Shown: piece by piece, positions 26,340 to 38,281 of the stretch
Layout of the letters: each line of letters begins with the position of its first letter
Numbering within the stretch: the first letter of the stretch is position 1
Assembly: GCA_947034895.1 (NCBI GenBank)
Contig: OX344762.1
Coordinates: 20,626,760-20,690,759 of the forward strand
Direction of reading: 5' to 3'
DNA from: Rhytidiadelphus loreus
Taxonomy: Eukaryota; Streptophyta; Bryopsida; Hypnales; Hylocomiaceae
DNA length: 64,000 nucleotides
Program-made: the position numbers and the translations under genes
The notes under the pieces: generated by a model
Seen by the model: the letters and a program-made list of their open reading frames with translations, nothing else
The model's database searches: none
Told to the model about the DNA's origin: nothing

Positions 26340-27075
26340 ATCTATCTTCTCCAACAAAGTCAAAGCAAATAGATGAGAATCAATAATCAAATTCAATTGT
26401 CATTTTTCAATAATCGTTAAACAATAGCCACAATGTTAGTACTTATTTTCAATTGTCATTTAGCAATAATCATTTTTCAATAATCGATTTTAACAAGTAA
26501 GCAATCAATAGTCTCTTTTCAATAGTCACAATTCGATAGTCGAACTACACATACAAGACAAATCACATTTTATTTAAATTTAAAATTGTATAACTACAAG
26601 GTAAAGTGCACACAAAGGAATGTATCAACTTTCTATGAAGAGTTGGAAGTTAAAATAACTTGCAATAATTTGACTTAGATGCAAATGCAAAAAAACTACA
26701 CATAAAATATAATAAACTATTTCATAGTTTTGAAAAGAGCTCCTAATTTAAAATGCAAAAGTTCAAAGCTAAATGGATCTCATGTGGGATGCTACCACTA
26801 TAACATTAACAATTTCTAAATTGCCAAAATCTATAACTAGTTGTGATATGGATTCTATTCACAACAAAGTTCTTGGTCTTCACTGCAATTTCAACCACAT
26901 AGCAAATATTAAACACTAATATACTTAAGCAATTGACAAAATCAATAGTCGGATATTCAATGTGATCTTTTCAATAGTCAAGTTAAGTAGCATGGTTATT
27001 CAATAGTCAATATTCAATAATCTTTTTATGTGCAAAAACAATTTATCATAACAATAATCGTTTCATCAATGGTCT
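26340..27075. repeat. Interspersed CAATAGTC / CAATAATC motif cluster
   Basis: The octamers CAATAGTC and CAATAATC, plus variants such as CGATAGTC and CAATGGTC, recur many times at irregular spacing. It looks like decayed short-period repeat DNA rather than a regulatory array. No gene is present. Confidence 0.55.
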
Positions 27076-27099
27076 TTTGTAACCGGCTCAATACTTATA

Positions 27100-28350
27100 T
27101 TTAAAGTTGTTCTTCATTTAATTATACAATCTAAGTCTACTAGTCCCGAAGGACCGGTAAGATTCTTCACTTCATCTTCACATATTGTAATTCTATATTT
27201 ATACCAATTTATTCATAATGATTAATTTATTATTCTCACAACCTCTTGGCAATAATGCTTCAAATTAATTTAATTCTCTTCACACTTTTAATTGAATATG
27301 CAATTAATTTTCCTTACAATTTCTCTCGGAGTTTGCTTCTTAATAATTAAATATAAAACTCTCAAAATTTATCATACAATGCTCCACGGTTATTCTCTCC
27401 AAGAAAAATCAAATGTATATGTGTTCTAAATTACTCACATTTAATCTCTCGGCAATCAATATTAAAAACTAATTACTATAAACAATTGGCCAACCGGCTC
27501 TTTCTTTAATTCACAAAATACCATGTTAATTAATTAAATATTCACACTCTTAAATTGCTTCTACAATCAAAGTACAATTTAATTCTCCACTTAAAGAAAT
27601 TATTTGAATCACTCAATTCTATCAAGAAAAACTACAAGGATTACAATAAGTGTTCTCACAACATAATTCATTAAAAATGAACAATTAATTCTTTAAGAAT
27701 TTATAAAATTCCTCTTTGTACTCTAAGACATTAATCAATAATTATCTCTTCCAATTCCCTCGGCAAAGATGATAATAATAATTTTATAAATTAATCCTCT
27801 CGGTTATCTCTCAACAATAAGGCTCCAATTAAATTAAATTGTATTATCCTTCACAATTAATACTCAAAGAATGACAAGTGATAATCCAAAAATTATCCTT
27901 ACAATAATTAATAAATTTTCAATTACTCTCTAAACTTCACTTCCAATTATAAAATTATCAAACACACTTAATAATTTAACACATACACACACAATTGCCC
28001 TCACGGCAAAGATATTAAAAATCACACAAAATTACTTAGCCTAAGCTCAAGCTATGAACACTCAAGAAGGTACAATAATTCACACAATAACACATGAAAA
28101 ACAAAGAACGCAAGAGAGAGAAAATGGAAGAAGAAAAAACACTTAAACCAAATTTAAGATTTGAAAAGACATGAGAGACAACCTCCCAACTATAACTATC
28201 TTAACTTAATTTTAATTTCATTCATTCAAAATAAAATCAACAAATTTAATTCATTTCCACTCATTTTAAATTATCCTTCTCAAATTTAACCGCATTCACA
28301 CAATAATTGCAAAAATGAACAAAATTTAGTGTTAAAAGTCTCACAATTAC
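27100..28350. other. G-depleted, strand-asymmetric AT-rich region
   Basis: The plus strand has very few G residues, and C clearly exceeds G. The words CTCGGCAA, CTCTCGG and CTCACGGCAA recur between A/T-rich stretches. No open frame is present. Such asymmetry often marks untranslated internal parts of retroelements, but no LTR or primer-binding site was found, so the nature is unknown. Confidence 0.45.
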
Positions 28351-30419
28351 CATCCAAATTTGCTATCTAGGTATAATACCTTAGAGAAGTTGGTTGTCAA
28401 CTCACATATTTTTCAAAGATTGAAAAATTTGAGAGAAGCCATTTGCAAGTAGAATCAAGACATTCCAACAAGAAATGAATTTTTTTGTTCTTTTTCAAAG
28501 TTTGTTGAAACTAAATTGGTAAAGTGTACGTAGCCCAATGCAAAATCACATATTGAGTGACGTGCTCTATCTCCAAGTGCATTGTCATGATGCTAAAGGG
28601 TTGCTATTAGCCCTTTTGGGGGGAGCAAAATGGAGCTAGAAAGCACCATTTCATAGTGAAAATATTTCTTTCTCCAGAAAAAACTAATCTTTTTTGGCTA
28701 GAAAAGTTTCAATCCAATTTAAAATATGGATGAAATTGTCAAATTTAGATGAAAAAGTGTATGAATTTGATTGAAAAGTGTTTTATGGTACAAAGATGGA
28801 TGTACGAAGAAATAAAATGCTCCACCAAATTTTAAGTGATCGCCATCCTGACACTTTTTCAAAAACCAAAAAAAAAGGATTGGTTGCTATGATTGTGGTA
28901 ACGGGTGGGTGATTGATGCAAATGGAAGGGTCCACTAGATGTCAGGATTGAGTGATTGCTAGCATTGGGTTGTTCTACCTTATTAGGGTTGTGGCTTTAT
29001 TCAATGCTAAAGGATTGCTAAGATTGTGGTAATAGGTGGATGATTCATGGCATTAGGTTGTTCTTCCTAATATCCCAAACTACATTTCTTCTTTGCTTCT
29101 ACATTTTGAAGTCATACTAAAATTTATATATAAATAAGCCGTAATTTGTAAGTACCTCAATCCATATAAATCAATATTATTGTTGTATATAAAAAATTGC
29201 TCCTTTTCTAAAAATGATGAACCCCAACAACGAATAATTATTGTTTTCAACTCACATGTCGTTTTCATTCCACTTCATAACTTTCGAACATCAATCAACC
29301 ATTGTATGTACCCTTGCCTAATCTCTCATTCTCTCTTGGTAGACACACCAATGGATATTCAGTTCACCGTGATGTCAAAAAGAGGTTGGAATTCTTTTTC
29401 TTCAAGTCTTTGCATGAAGAGTTTTCAAATTTGACCAACGGATAACATATAGTCATTGTCTCTAGCATTTTCCATTTTTAAACAACCAACTACATTACTA
29501 ATAACTTTTGACATTATAGGGACACTATCTATCAAAAATTTACATTTAGGGACATTGAATGTACATCAATAGTATGTAATAAAAGTCTCCGATAGTTTCA
29601 TTGTTTAGTTTGTGTATATATACTAATCTTATTCTCATCAATTTCAATATAGTTCAATAGTAATTTAGGGGGTTCTAAATTGATTGAACACCTTGTATGC
29701 AACTAGTTTTGCTACACTTGTATATATTATGACATAAACATAGGTTTGAATTACTATGACAAGTCACTGAAATATGTTATTCATTGTACTCGTGAAACAC
29801 AATGATATGATCATGTATGATGCAAATATGCAATCTTCTCCTATCATATACTATAATTGACCACACATTTCTCCAATCCCATCAAACCAACTACCTAGAT
29901 TTTCACATTACAATGAGAGCATCAAAAGATGGTACATATGATGAAAAAAACTCCACGTCGAGTAACTTGAGGTTTAAATTTAAATGATATATGATTATTT
30001 AAGTGGAAGAATTTGAACATCAGGTGTCCGGATAGCACTGTGCAAAAATGACCAAAATTGAACTTCTGTGTATACTTGTACATTATGTGTATTTCCTCCT
30101 ATCACGAGTGGGTTCACCATGAGAGAGTTGTGTCCAAGCCGGCCTTCCAGAGTTTCAATCTCAGTCATTTTCACCCACCCACCTTGAATTGAGTGGCCGG
30201 CCCCTCGAGAAAACAGTTGACAAGTTCCACTTGCGAACTGAAATGACAAAATTTAAGTAGGCACCGCCCTCGCACTATCGGCATGACCGAGGGTAGCCAA
30301 CGCATCAACATCAACTCACATGGCATTTTTGGAGAACCCAAGAATCGCATCAGGAGTAAGTTATGCGCAGATATAATCGCTGCTCATTGCAATTAATAAC
30401 ATAACCAAATTTATGTGCA
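28351..30419. other. AT-rich intergenic DNA with a local duplication
   Basis: About 28875-28990 and 28995-29070 are imperfect direct repeats sharing 'gattgtggtaa', 'ggtggatgatt'-like and 'ggttgttct' words. Short frames at 29080-29434 and 29995-30249 resemble nothing known. Confidence 0.4.
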
Positions 30420-30640
30420 TTGGGCCTAATTGGAAAGTGAGAGAGGATTTCAATGTACTTTAGCATGCATTATTTGAACACCATATGAATAAATTGTGAA
30501 TTTTCAAACTAACTAGTATAGATGTACCTAAAATCTTGACACTAGGCTTTGGAGTTCAAATGGTACACATCTTCAAAATTAATGTCTTCGTTCTTAGGAA
30601 GAATCTAGGTGTGATGGTTTTTAGTTGATAACAAGTTTGG
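30420..30640. repeat. Diverged copy of the 16740-17070 repeat
   Basis: Alignable with 16740-16860 ('gcattatttgaacaccatatga' against 'gcattttttgaacattgtatga', and 'cctaaaatc' against 'cctaaaagc'). It resumes with 'ggaagaatct' at the position where 16669-17100 resumes after its nested insertion. The terminal repeats are not clearly preserved. Confidence 0.5.
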
Positions 30641-30642
30641 GT

Positions 30643-31052
30643 GTAAGGTAGTATGCTCTAAAAGCGACCATTTAAGCCTTTTTCATAGGCTTCTGTGGAC
30701 AGAATTATTTCTCAATCATTTTTCAGAGAAAGAAAAATAGACATGGAACCTAACACAAGTGGTTTTGTATTTTTCCAAGCATTTTTGAATTAGTTATAAA
30801 TTTTCAAAGATTCTGGTCATAGGCACCTATTTGTGATCATAGGTCTTCCAAAATCTGTCCACTTGCAACTTATAAAGAGATGTGCGGAAATCAAAGACAA
30901 TCATTAATTGGCTCTTGCAATAGAAAAATAGTTTTTTGTTGATGTATTCAATTGCTACAGTGGTCCATTTAAGGATCACCCCATCTCCATTCTCCATCTA
31001 AAAATAGGGGTGGTTTGAAAAAGATGGATGCTTTTAGAGCACGCTACCTTAC
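30643..31052. mobile_element. MITE with 23 bp inverted repeats (410 bp)
   Basis: The left end GTAAGGTAGTATGCTCTAAA (30643-30665) matches the reverse complement of the right end at 31030-31052 with one mismatch (GTAAGGTAGCGTGCTCTAAA has two within the shown part). No coding capacity. The ends begin GTAAGGTA like the family at 41941 but differ thereafter. Confidence 0.75.
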
Positions 31053-33437
31053 TTCCAATCCTTGGTGTTTGTCAAATATAATACCTTGGTTTGAAGTGAG
31101 TTACCTATTTCATATCTACATTGCAAATGGATTCCAATATTGTTGTTAAGGTATGAGTATCCATTATTACCACTTATTACATATATACAAAAATTATTTG
31201 AAATTTGGATTAAAGAATAATGTGAATCCTATTTGAAAGTAAAAAAGAAGGTATGCTAAGGTGGAAGTAGGCACTTTTGATTGCCCCCCAACAAAAGATA
31301 TTCAATTTTGAAGTTCATTCTAGTAGAATACCATTAATTGGTAGTAGAGTTATTTTCAAAAGAATACAATGAATACCAAAATGGTGGATTCTTAGAATGA
31401 CACTTGTTAAATGACTCTACCTATTGACTTCCTTTAGATCATTCATAGTCTATTGACAATGAGTACTCATAACTTAATGAATCTCTTATTGATGAGATCC
31501 AACTTCAACTTTCTAAAATCCCTAGTCACTTTCAATGCCAAATGGCACAAAGTAGTTGGAAGGGAGGAGTGTGGTTTAGTCCTAACTCCATTAATCCATA
31601 GACCTCCAAAATTTGATGGGTTTGATGTAATTTGGAGAAGAGAGTTATTTTTGATAACTCACTCGTACGTAATGGCTCTCTTCCCCTAATTTAGCTAGTA
31701 CATATTCTAAACAATACACAAGATTAGAAGGAATCCATTTGTTTTATGACAGATTTGATGTATGCAACCGCATGACCATCCCAACAAAGGCCTTGCCTGT
31801 TCAATAACAAATACTGGAAGGAATGCTTGAAACAAAATTCCTCAATGCAACTTTCCAAGCTTGAGTTCAATCATGTGTGGATGGATGGGATGGCTATTGA
31901 AGGAGTGAGTTTAAAGAGTCACTGCAGGCCGATTTGATTCCCACACCTTTGATTGTTGAACTTGGAATGATTGTCGAGCGCAGTTAGTCTAGATTTCTGC
32001 AGCAATTGCTTGCCAACTATGCAAAAAGAGAAAGATTTCAACAGTGCACACTGTTGATGGCCTACTCATATAGCTGCGTTGAAAAATCAGTGAGTTTGGA
32101 TTGGAATTGCCTATTGTGCCAAAGAAGTACGTACAGCTCCTCTCTTTCCATTTTACTAGCATACATTCATTGTTTGTCTTTCCTGTTTGTGACGATACCT
32201 ATGTAGCTGGACCCAGCAGCACAATCATACAACTGCATAGCGCGCGCCCTTTTGTCTTCTTCGTTGGGGTATGCACCTGCCACAAGGATGACAAACATCT
32301 CTTCCTTTTTGGTGCATGTGGAATGTGATGATCAGAAGATGTACAACAAAATTTGGAAGCCATAATTTGCAGCAATCCAAGTGTGGCAACTAGACTGCAG
32401 GCACACAAGCATGTGTGATCACATGACGGAAGGCCGCAAATCACATGGGACGTATCAATCGGTGGCAGAAATCAACCATCAATTTCCAAAGCAAGCTAAA
32501 GTACCAAATGTGTGTGTGTGTCCTGTCCTGCAGAAGAAGAACAATCGCCAGGGTCTGGCAGAAAGAGCTCCCTTCTGCAGCAGTGCAGCTGTGCAGCTGC
32601 CAACATACACTGTAATCCCAACTCCCCAAGATTTGGCACTGCAATCAAAATCATAATTTAAAACACCATCACTGCAAAAACAGTTAGAGTACACTGGATT
32701 AGCCATGATCACATGATCCTGGCTTCTGGTGATCAACCTAGAGGCCCTCCCAAACAGTAATATTGCCACAATTGTCACCATTTTATTGCAGACAAGTCAC
32801 AAGTCATGTATGTGTTCAATTTTGGACAACATGCATGCAAGAAACTTTGGGCCTGTCTAGTTGGGTGTCTAGAGCTATGCCCAGTGATTTTGGGGTGGGT
32901 AATTTGCCCACACAAGATGAAATGGTATAGTACAGATAGTACAACACCTGCAGCAGCAGGAGACATAGAAGATTGATCGACACATCAATTGTAGCACTCT
33001 AAGTTCATCACCTTCATCTCTCAATTGTTCATTTCATTGCTCGAGGATGATCTTCTTGAGAAATGGTTTGCACTAGCAGATGACAGGGTTTGCCTTCAGC
33101 AGCAAACAAACCCCATGCCCATGTTGAGGAATTGACTGCTTGACAGGTAAAATGGTCTCATCTCTTTCGTCCAATGAAGCTATTCCAGCATCCATTGCCT
33201 GTTGTATTCAAGAGTAGGAAGACCATGGTAGAACAGATCCTCAACTCCGTTTCGTGTTCTGCAGGGTGGGAAGTAGAAGAAATCTTCAAAGCATATTTAC
33301 GGGATTGATACTTGCTGATCGATCTCCTTTGTAGCTTGCCATTGCAATGTCAAGCTCCAGGCAGTCGCCAGGTGGCCACTGACGATACAGAGCAGTTGAT
33401 AAGAAGAAAAAAAGCCAACATTTGGTAGCAACATTGC
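31053..33437. other. Spacer, then 3' flank / 3' UTR of NRL gene 2
   Basis: AT-rich to about 31900, then balanced-GC up to the gene 2 stop codon at 33438. The part next to 33437 must contain the 3' UTR. A minus-strand AATAAA at 32782-32787 is a possible polyadenylation signal about 650 bp past the stop, which is weak evidence on its own. Overlapping frames at 32006-32966 look incidental. Confidence 0.4.
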
Positions 33438-36400
33438 TCAAGTCATCATGGAATGGCGTCGCCGGAGCACTGCAGTCGTCGACTCTCGCACAGACTGCGT
33501 TTCAGAGTCCATATCCTTGGACGAGGCGGAGTTGGACACCTTCTTATTGAACAGTTTTTGCAAAAACTTCTTGGGCTTGGCAAAGATGCTTTTACGGTGG
33601 GCGGATTTCAAAGAGTCATGAGCGAAAGAGGTGCGATTCTCGGCCTCAGCAATCCGAGTTTTGAGACTAACCAATTCGTCCTTCAAGCAGGAAAAGTCTT
33701 GGTGCAGAACATAGCCGCCGTCAGCCGAAGCGGAGACGGAGGGCACATTCTCCGTGAGCATATCCGAACAGCTTCTGTCGTCGCTCGATTCGTGGCCCAT
33801 GAGTGCACGAATATTGCTAGGCATGGTGCTCACACCGTAGCCTCCACTCGATGCTGACCGCACTTGCTCAAAAAATAGCACCTGCAGAAACCACAGAATA
33901 AACAAAATTCGGAAGTCAACTTGCATGCAATAGCCACTGGAGAGGGTACTAAATGCACCACATGCTTTGATGGCCTTCAGTACACCCAAAATGTTCTAAA
34001 TGCTTCAAAAGATATCATTGGAAAAGAGTAGCATATAAGGTAGTGGCACCTTTAACTGCCAGGTACCTAAACCAAACTTCTATTTTTTTCCTATTAGCAA
34101 CCAAATCTACAAGCAAAAACTGTCAAGTATCGTAACTTGAGTGGATTATCGAAGTGGCTATTGGGGGTGCCGCTATTTAGGTGTGCATCACTCTCTGTTG
34201 CTTTAAGGGTCCAAACATGTTGTTTCCTACTGAGTCTATGATCCAGTGTGTCACTTTTGAAAATTAATAACATGTTCTCCAAGGAACAGAAAATTCAGAT
34301 TCTAGTTGCAACATCTTTCACTACAATTTGCAAAACTGCTTGAACAAATTTTTCCCGATGCGACCACACGTAAGACACTGAAACGCTTATATGGACGATT
34401 CGAGGTGCCGCTACCTTATTCGAAAATGTAACATAAAGTGTAACATAAAGTATACATGGAGTTTCAATCCGTATCCACAAAGTATCTACGGAAAGGATGG
34501 AATGAAAGGGTTCGTGCACCAACCTGCACAACCGTGCGGAGAGGCAAACGCTCATTTTGTGCAGCATGCATACACGCATCCACCGATAACTTTCTGCAGT
34601 CCATCAATCTGCAGATCTTTTTTTTGTCGCTCTTGCCTAGCCCTGGATGTTCCTGTCGAATCACCCAAGTCGTGAGCTACGTTGCAAAGAATAATACCAA
34701 AGTGAACAACGATTTCCACAGAATTTCAGCTCACGAATCTCACCACGTGATGTAAAATTTCATTAACCCGAGAGCTCAAATGGGCAAAAGTGGCAGCTTC
34801 CATATCTATAAGAATTCAAATGAATAAAATAAATCATTCAGGAACATAATGTATCAATGTATCCTAGATTTTTGAACTATCAATACAGAATTTACTGCAA
34901 TCAACTATTAGCTTCAAACCAGACTTGCTACTTTGAGTTTGACTAAGCTCTAACAAAGGTCAAAAAGTAAAGAAAAAAAGAGTTTACCAGTCCAGTAGAC
35001 TGACCTTGAGATACATGTCAACAGCGCGATACAACCCATCGTGAAAAGGGCGCGCAAAGTCAGGAATGGACTCTGCCAGATGCATAAATTTCACAACAGG
35101 AAGGTTGGGATCCCTCGCAATTTCAGCCAAGTATTCATCAATAAGCTTTGCAACTTTCTGCTTGGAGTCATGGCTGTGCCGGCTCTCCACCAAGTCAATA
35201 CTCGCAGTAGACCGTGTCCTGCGCAGCCTCTCCCGAGGAACGACCCTGAACGGATCCGCCGGTGGAGTGGAAGGAGAACTATGATTCTGCGAAAGATAGT
35301 GTTCCACAATTTGCATCACCACGTCCACATCATACATCTCGTTCACATAGGCCAGAGACGGAATCAACAGATCCCGCAAGGAAGCCTCCTCGAGTTGCAG
35401 TCCAATCCTCCTGGCCAAGTCCTCTTTGGTAGATGGGGACGCGTTCAGGAAGGTGGCGGCCTTGAGGAGCTTCAGCAGAAAACTGCAGGAAGAGAAGGCT
35501 CCCTCAACTGGAAGCAGACTGACAATAGTTTCCAGCATTTGCTTGTGTTTTTGAGTTTCCACCATGTAGTCTACAGGTAAGCGTGCCCCTTGTGTGCTGT
35601 CCTCTATGCTGAGTTCGTCTGAAACTCCGGGTAACCACCGCTGCGCATAAACTTTGAGTGCCTCGACAACTAACTCGCTCGTCACTCCTTTGGCTATGGC
35701 GGCAGCCATGACTCTCCAGAACTGGTCGATGTCCAGGTCGCAGATATCCTCCACCCACCAGTCCTTTGGCACGGGCGACATCCAGGCAGGGCACCCCGGC
35801 ACGCCGGTCCATATGCCGGGGCTAGCTGGCTGACTCACTGAAACATGGTCCAGGGCTATGGACACTCGGGAATAGGAGAAGGACCAGTCCACCACCACGG
35901 GATCCACCACCATTTTGGAAGAGATGGACTCGACGCATCGATTGATTATCTGTCGCAGAGGTCGAGTGCACGCCTCCCATTCAGAATTGAGGTACATTGA
36001 TACGAATTTTGGAGAGAAGATCTTCATTTGAAGCATCCTATAATGTAAAGTCTCCATTCACCATACAGCAAGGGAGAGGTTCCATTCACCAGAGACGTGA
36101 ACTTTGAGTCTCTCCCTACAACAACCTAGAAACTAGTGTCATCTAAATTTTGCACATTTATTCTGTGTTAAGCTAAAAATCAATTGCAAAAACACAAAAG
36201 TCAAGAGATTAAGTATTTTCACAATTAGCACAATTCAAAGCTCATCTGTATGGTCAATAGACCCTCTAATGTACTGTATGGTTAATAGAGCCTCTACCTT
36301 ACATTGATATGAATTTTGAAAAAAAGAATCCCATACTCAGCAAGGTGGTTGCTACAAACGCGTTTAGGTAGACAGTAGTAAAACCGTTTTAGGACCTGAT

Positions 36401-38281
36401 TCGATCTCCTATGCTGACCCCAGTTACCATCAGCAACTCATCTATTCACTTCACACTTGCTTGGACTGATTAGTAAGTGGTGTAAGACTGATTTGGCTAA
36501 TGATGGTCTATGGCCAATGATCTTTGAATGGAAATGGGCGTGTCTACTGTCAGTTATAGTAGTCTACAACCTTCTACTTTGAAGTAGCAAAGAAATTCGT
36601 ACGCATTGATGAAAATTTGATCTCAAACAGATTTGGCCATCTGTTGTACCCCAAGATTTCTCCATTGCTCTAAACATCTCCGGAAGGTCACACTCCCACG
36701 GATGTTAAAGGCTTAAAGAGACACAAATGGTATCCTTTATCCTTACTTCTGGATTATCCGGAAGCAGAGGGAAAGACAAAACCAATGCTGAAATTTTTAG
36801 GCATGAATCACTCTAGACACGGCAAAGTGAACCATTGGGACAATTGCAGTTTGAGGGATCCACTGACTGGGATGTAGTGAGGGGAGGGTGAGGTTCTCAG
36901 TTTTGTGACTCACTTGCAAATCTTCAGACCAAGGCTGATAGTCTTTACTGCTCTGAAGGCAAATAATGGAGTCCTTCCAGCCTCGTAAGATGGATGAATT
37001 CAGAAAAACTTCCAGCTTGTAGATGAGATTGCTCTTCTCTACCATCTCGGACATCTTGAGATACTCCGCTGCACATCGGACCTCGCCTACATTGTGCGCA
37101 TTTAGGGTTATGGTAACACCATAGCAGAATTTGGCACAAACTTCAAAACATTCCGCGCTTCCAGGGAAGTCCTCGATTATGACTTCCGATTCACTCGCTT
37201 CCACTGCCTCCGTGACAAGCTTATTCAGCGCTCCGCACCTCGCTAAAAGAGGAAACTGCCAAGCCGATAACAGAATGATGAAAACACTTGTGCTTGTTGT
37301 TGATCACCCTAAATATCTTAAACCTGAATTCTTCCTATCTTCAAAGGCACAATTTAAAACTTCTCAAGAACAAAAAAACAGCAGCTGTTGCCCATCTAAA
37401 TGGGCCAGATTGACCAAGATATTGATAAAGTTTTGGGAAACAAAATATTTATACTCATACTGTAATTTTAGAGAAATCTCATAGCAGAATCATGGTTGAT
37501 TCCCATGGCGTGCATACCAGGTGAAGATTGAACTTGTGCCCATCCACGTCGAGAACAATGTCACTCGTAAGATCTGATTTCACCGACCTGCATTGTGACA
37601 AAAATCATCATCTTTCTCACAAAAACATCATAAATTAAGTCGGCAACCACAGGGAAGACGAATATATTGAAGACCACCTTCCTAAATATCCTCTAGAATG
37701 CATCTAAACTCGTTTCTCAAACAGACCGACGGCAAATAGATAGACCCTACACGAAACCTAGTACCACGAAACGAGGAGAGAACGTAATATAGGAGAGATA
37801 AAATCAGGTATCCAGACACTTCCGAACACTGGGGAAATTTCAGAATCAAATTGAATTGTGCACGTCTAACTGATGTAATGGCGAGATTGTTATTAGGTCG
37901 TGATAGTGGACAGTGCTTAGCTTCGTTTCCACCTGAAATTTTTAAAAAGGCAATCAACTCATGTTCACTCCAAATAGACTCCGTTTTCATTACGTCAAGG
38001 TTTGTTATTTAAAATTGAAATATGGCAACACCTCTTTTACTCGTATCAATGTCTCATCTACGATGATTGACCGCCTGCAGCAACGCAGTTTCGAGAGCCT
38101 TCGGTTGTCTAGTGCGCTATTACCTAAATCATTCTAATATATCACATGTATAGGCATTGCATTAAATTTGAAAAGAATGTAACCACATGGAAAGTGAGGA
38201 AAAAAGAAAGAGTAAAGCTTACGTGACATTGCCGCGAGTGGTAAAGAAGTCCGGCCGTGAGCCCAACCTCATGAACTTCAT
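33438..38281 (-). CDS. NPH3/RPT2-like (NRL) BTB protein, gene 2, six coding exons
   Basis: Predicted 662-residue NRL protein and paralogue of gene 1. Coding exons on the minus strand are 38281-38223, 37587-37518, 37255-36914, 35949-35005, 34652-34524 and 33881-33438. All introns are GT-AG and the frame is intact. The protein starts [13 protein letters not shown]. The BTB has [16 protein letters not shown], then FPLLAR at 44-49 and KFCYG at 85-89. The linker has PWSEDLQ then [12 protein letters not shown]. The NPH3 domain starts near 220 ([16 protein letters not shown]) and includes [30 protein letters not shown] and VLFFEQVR. The C-terminal part has PSNIRALM near 536-543, a coiled coil near 575-600 and [10 protein letters not shown]. 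It ends RRRHSMMT, an Arg-rich serine motif three residues from the end, similar in position to the 14-3-3-binding serine of Arabidopsis NPH3. One oddity is that residue 43, usually Lys before FPLL, is Leu here. Family assignment is close to certain; pathway role is inferred only from the family. Confidence 0.93.
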
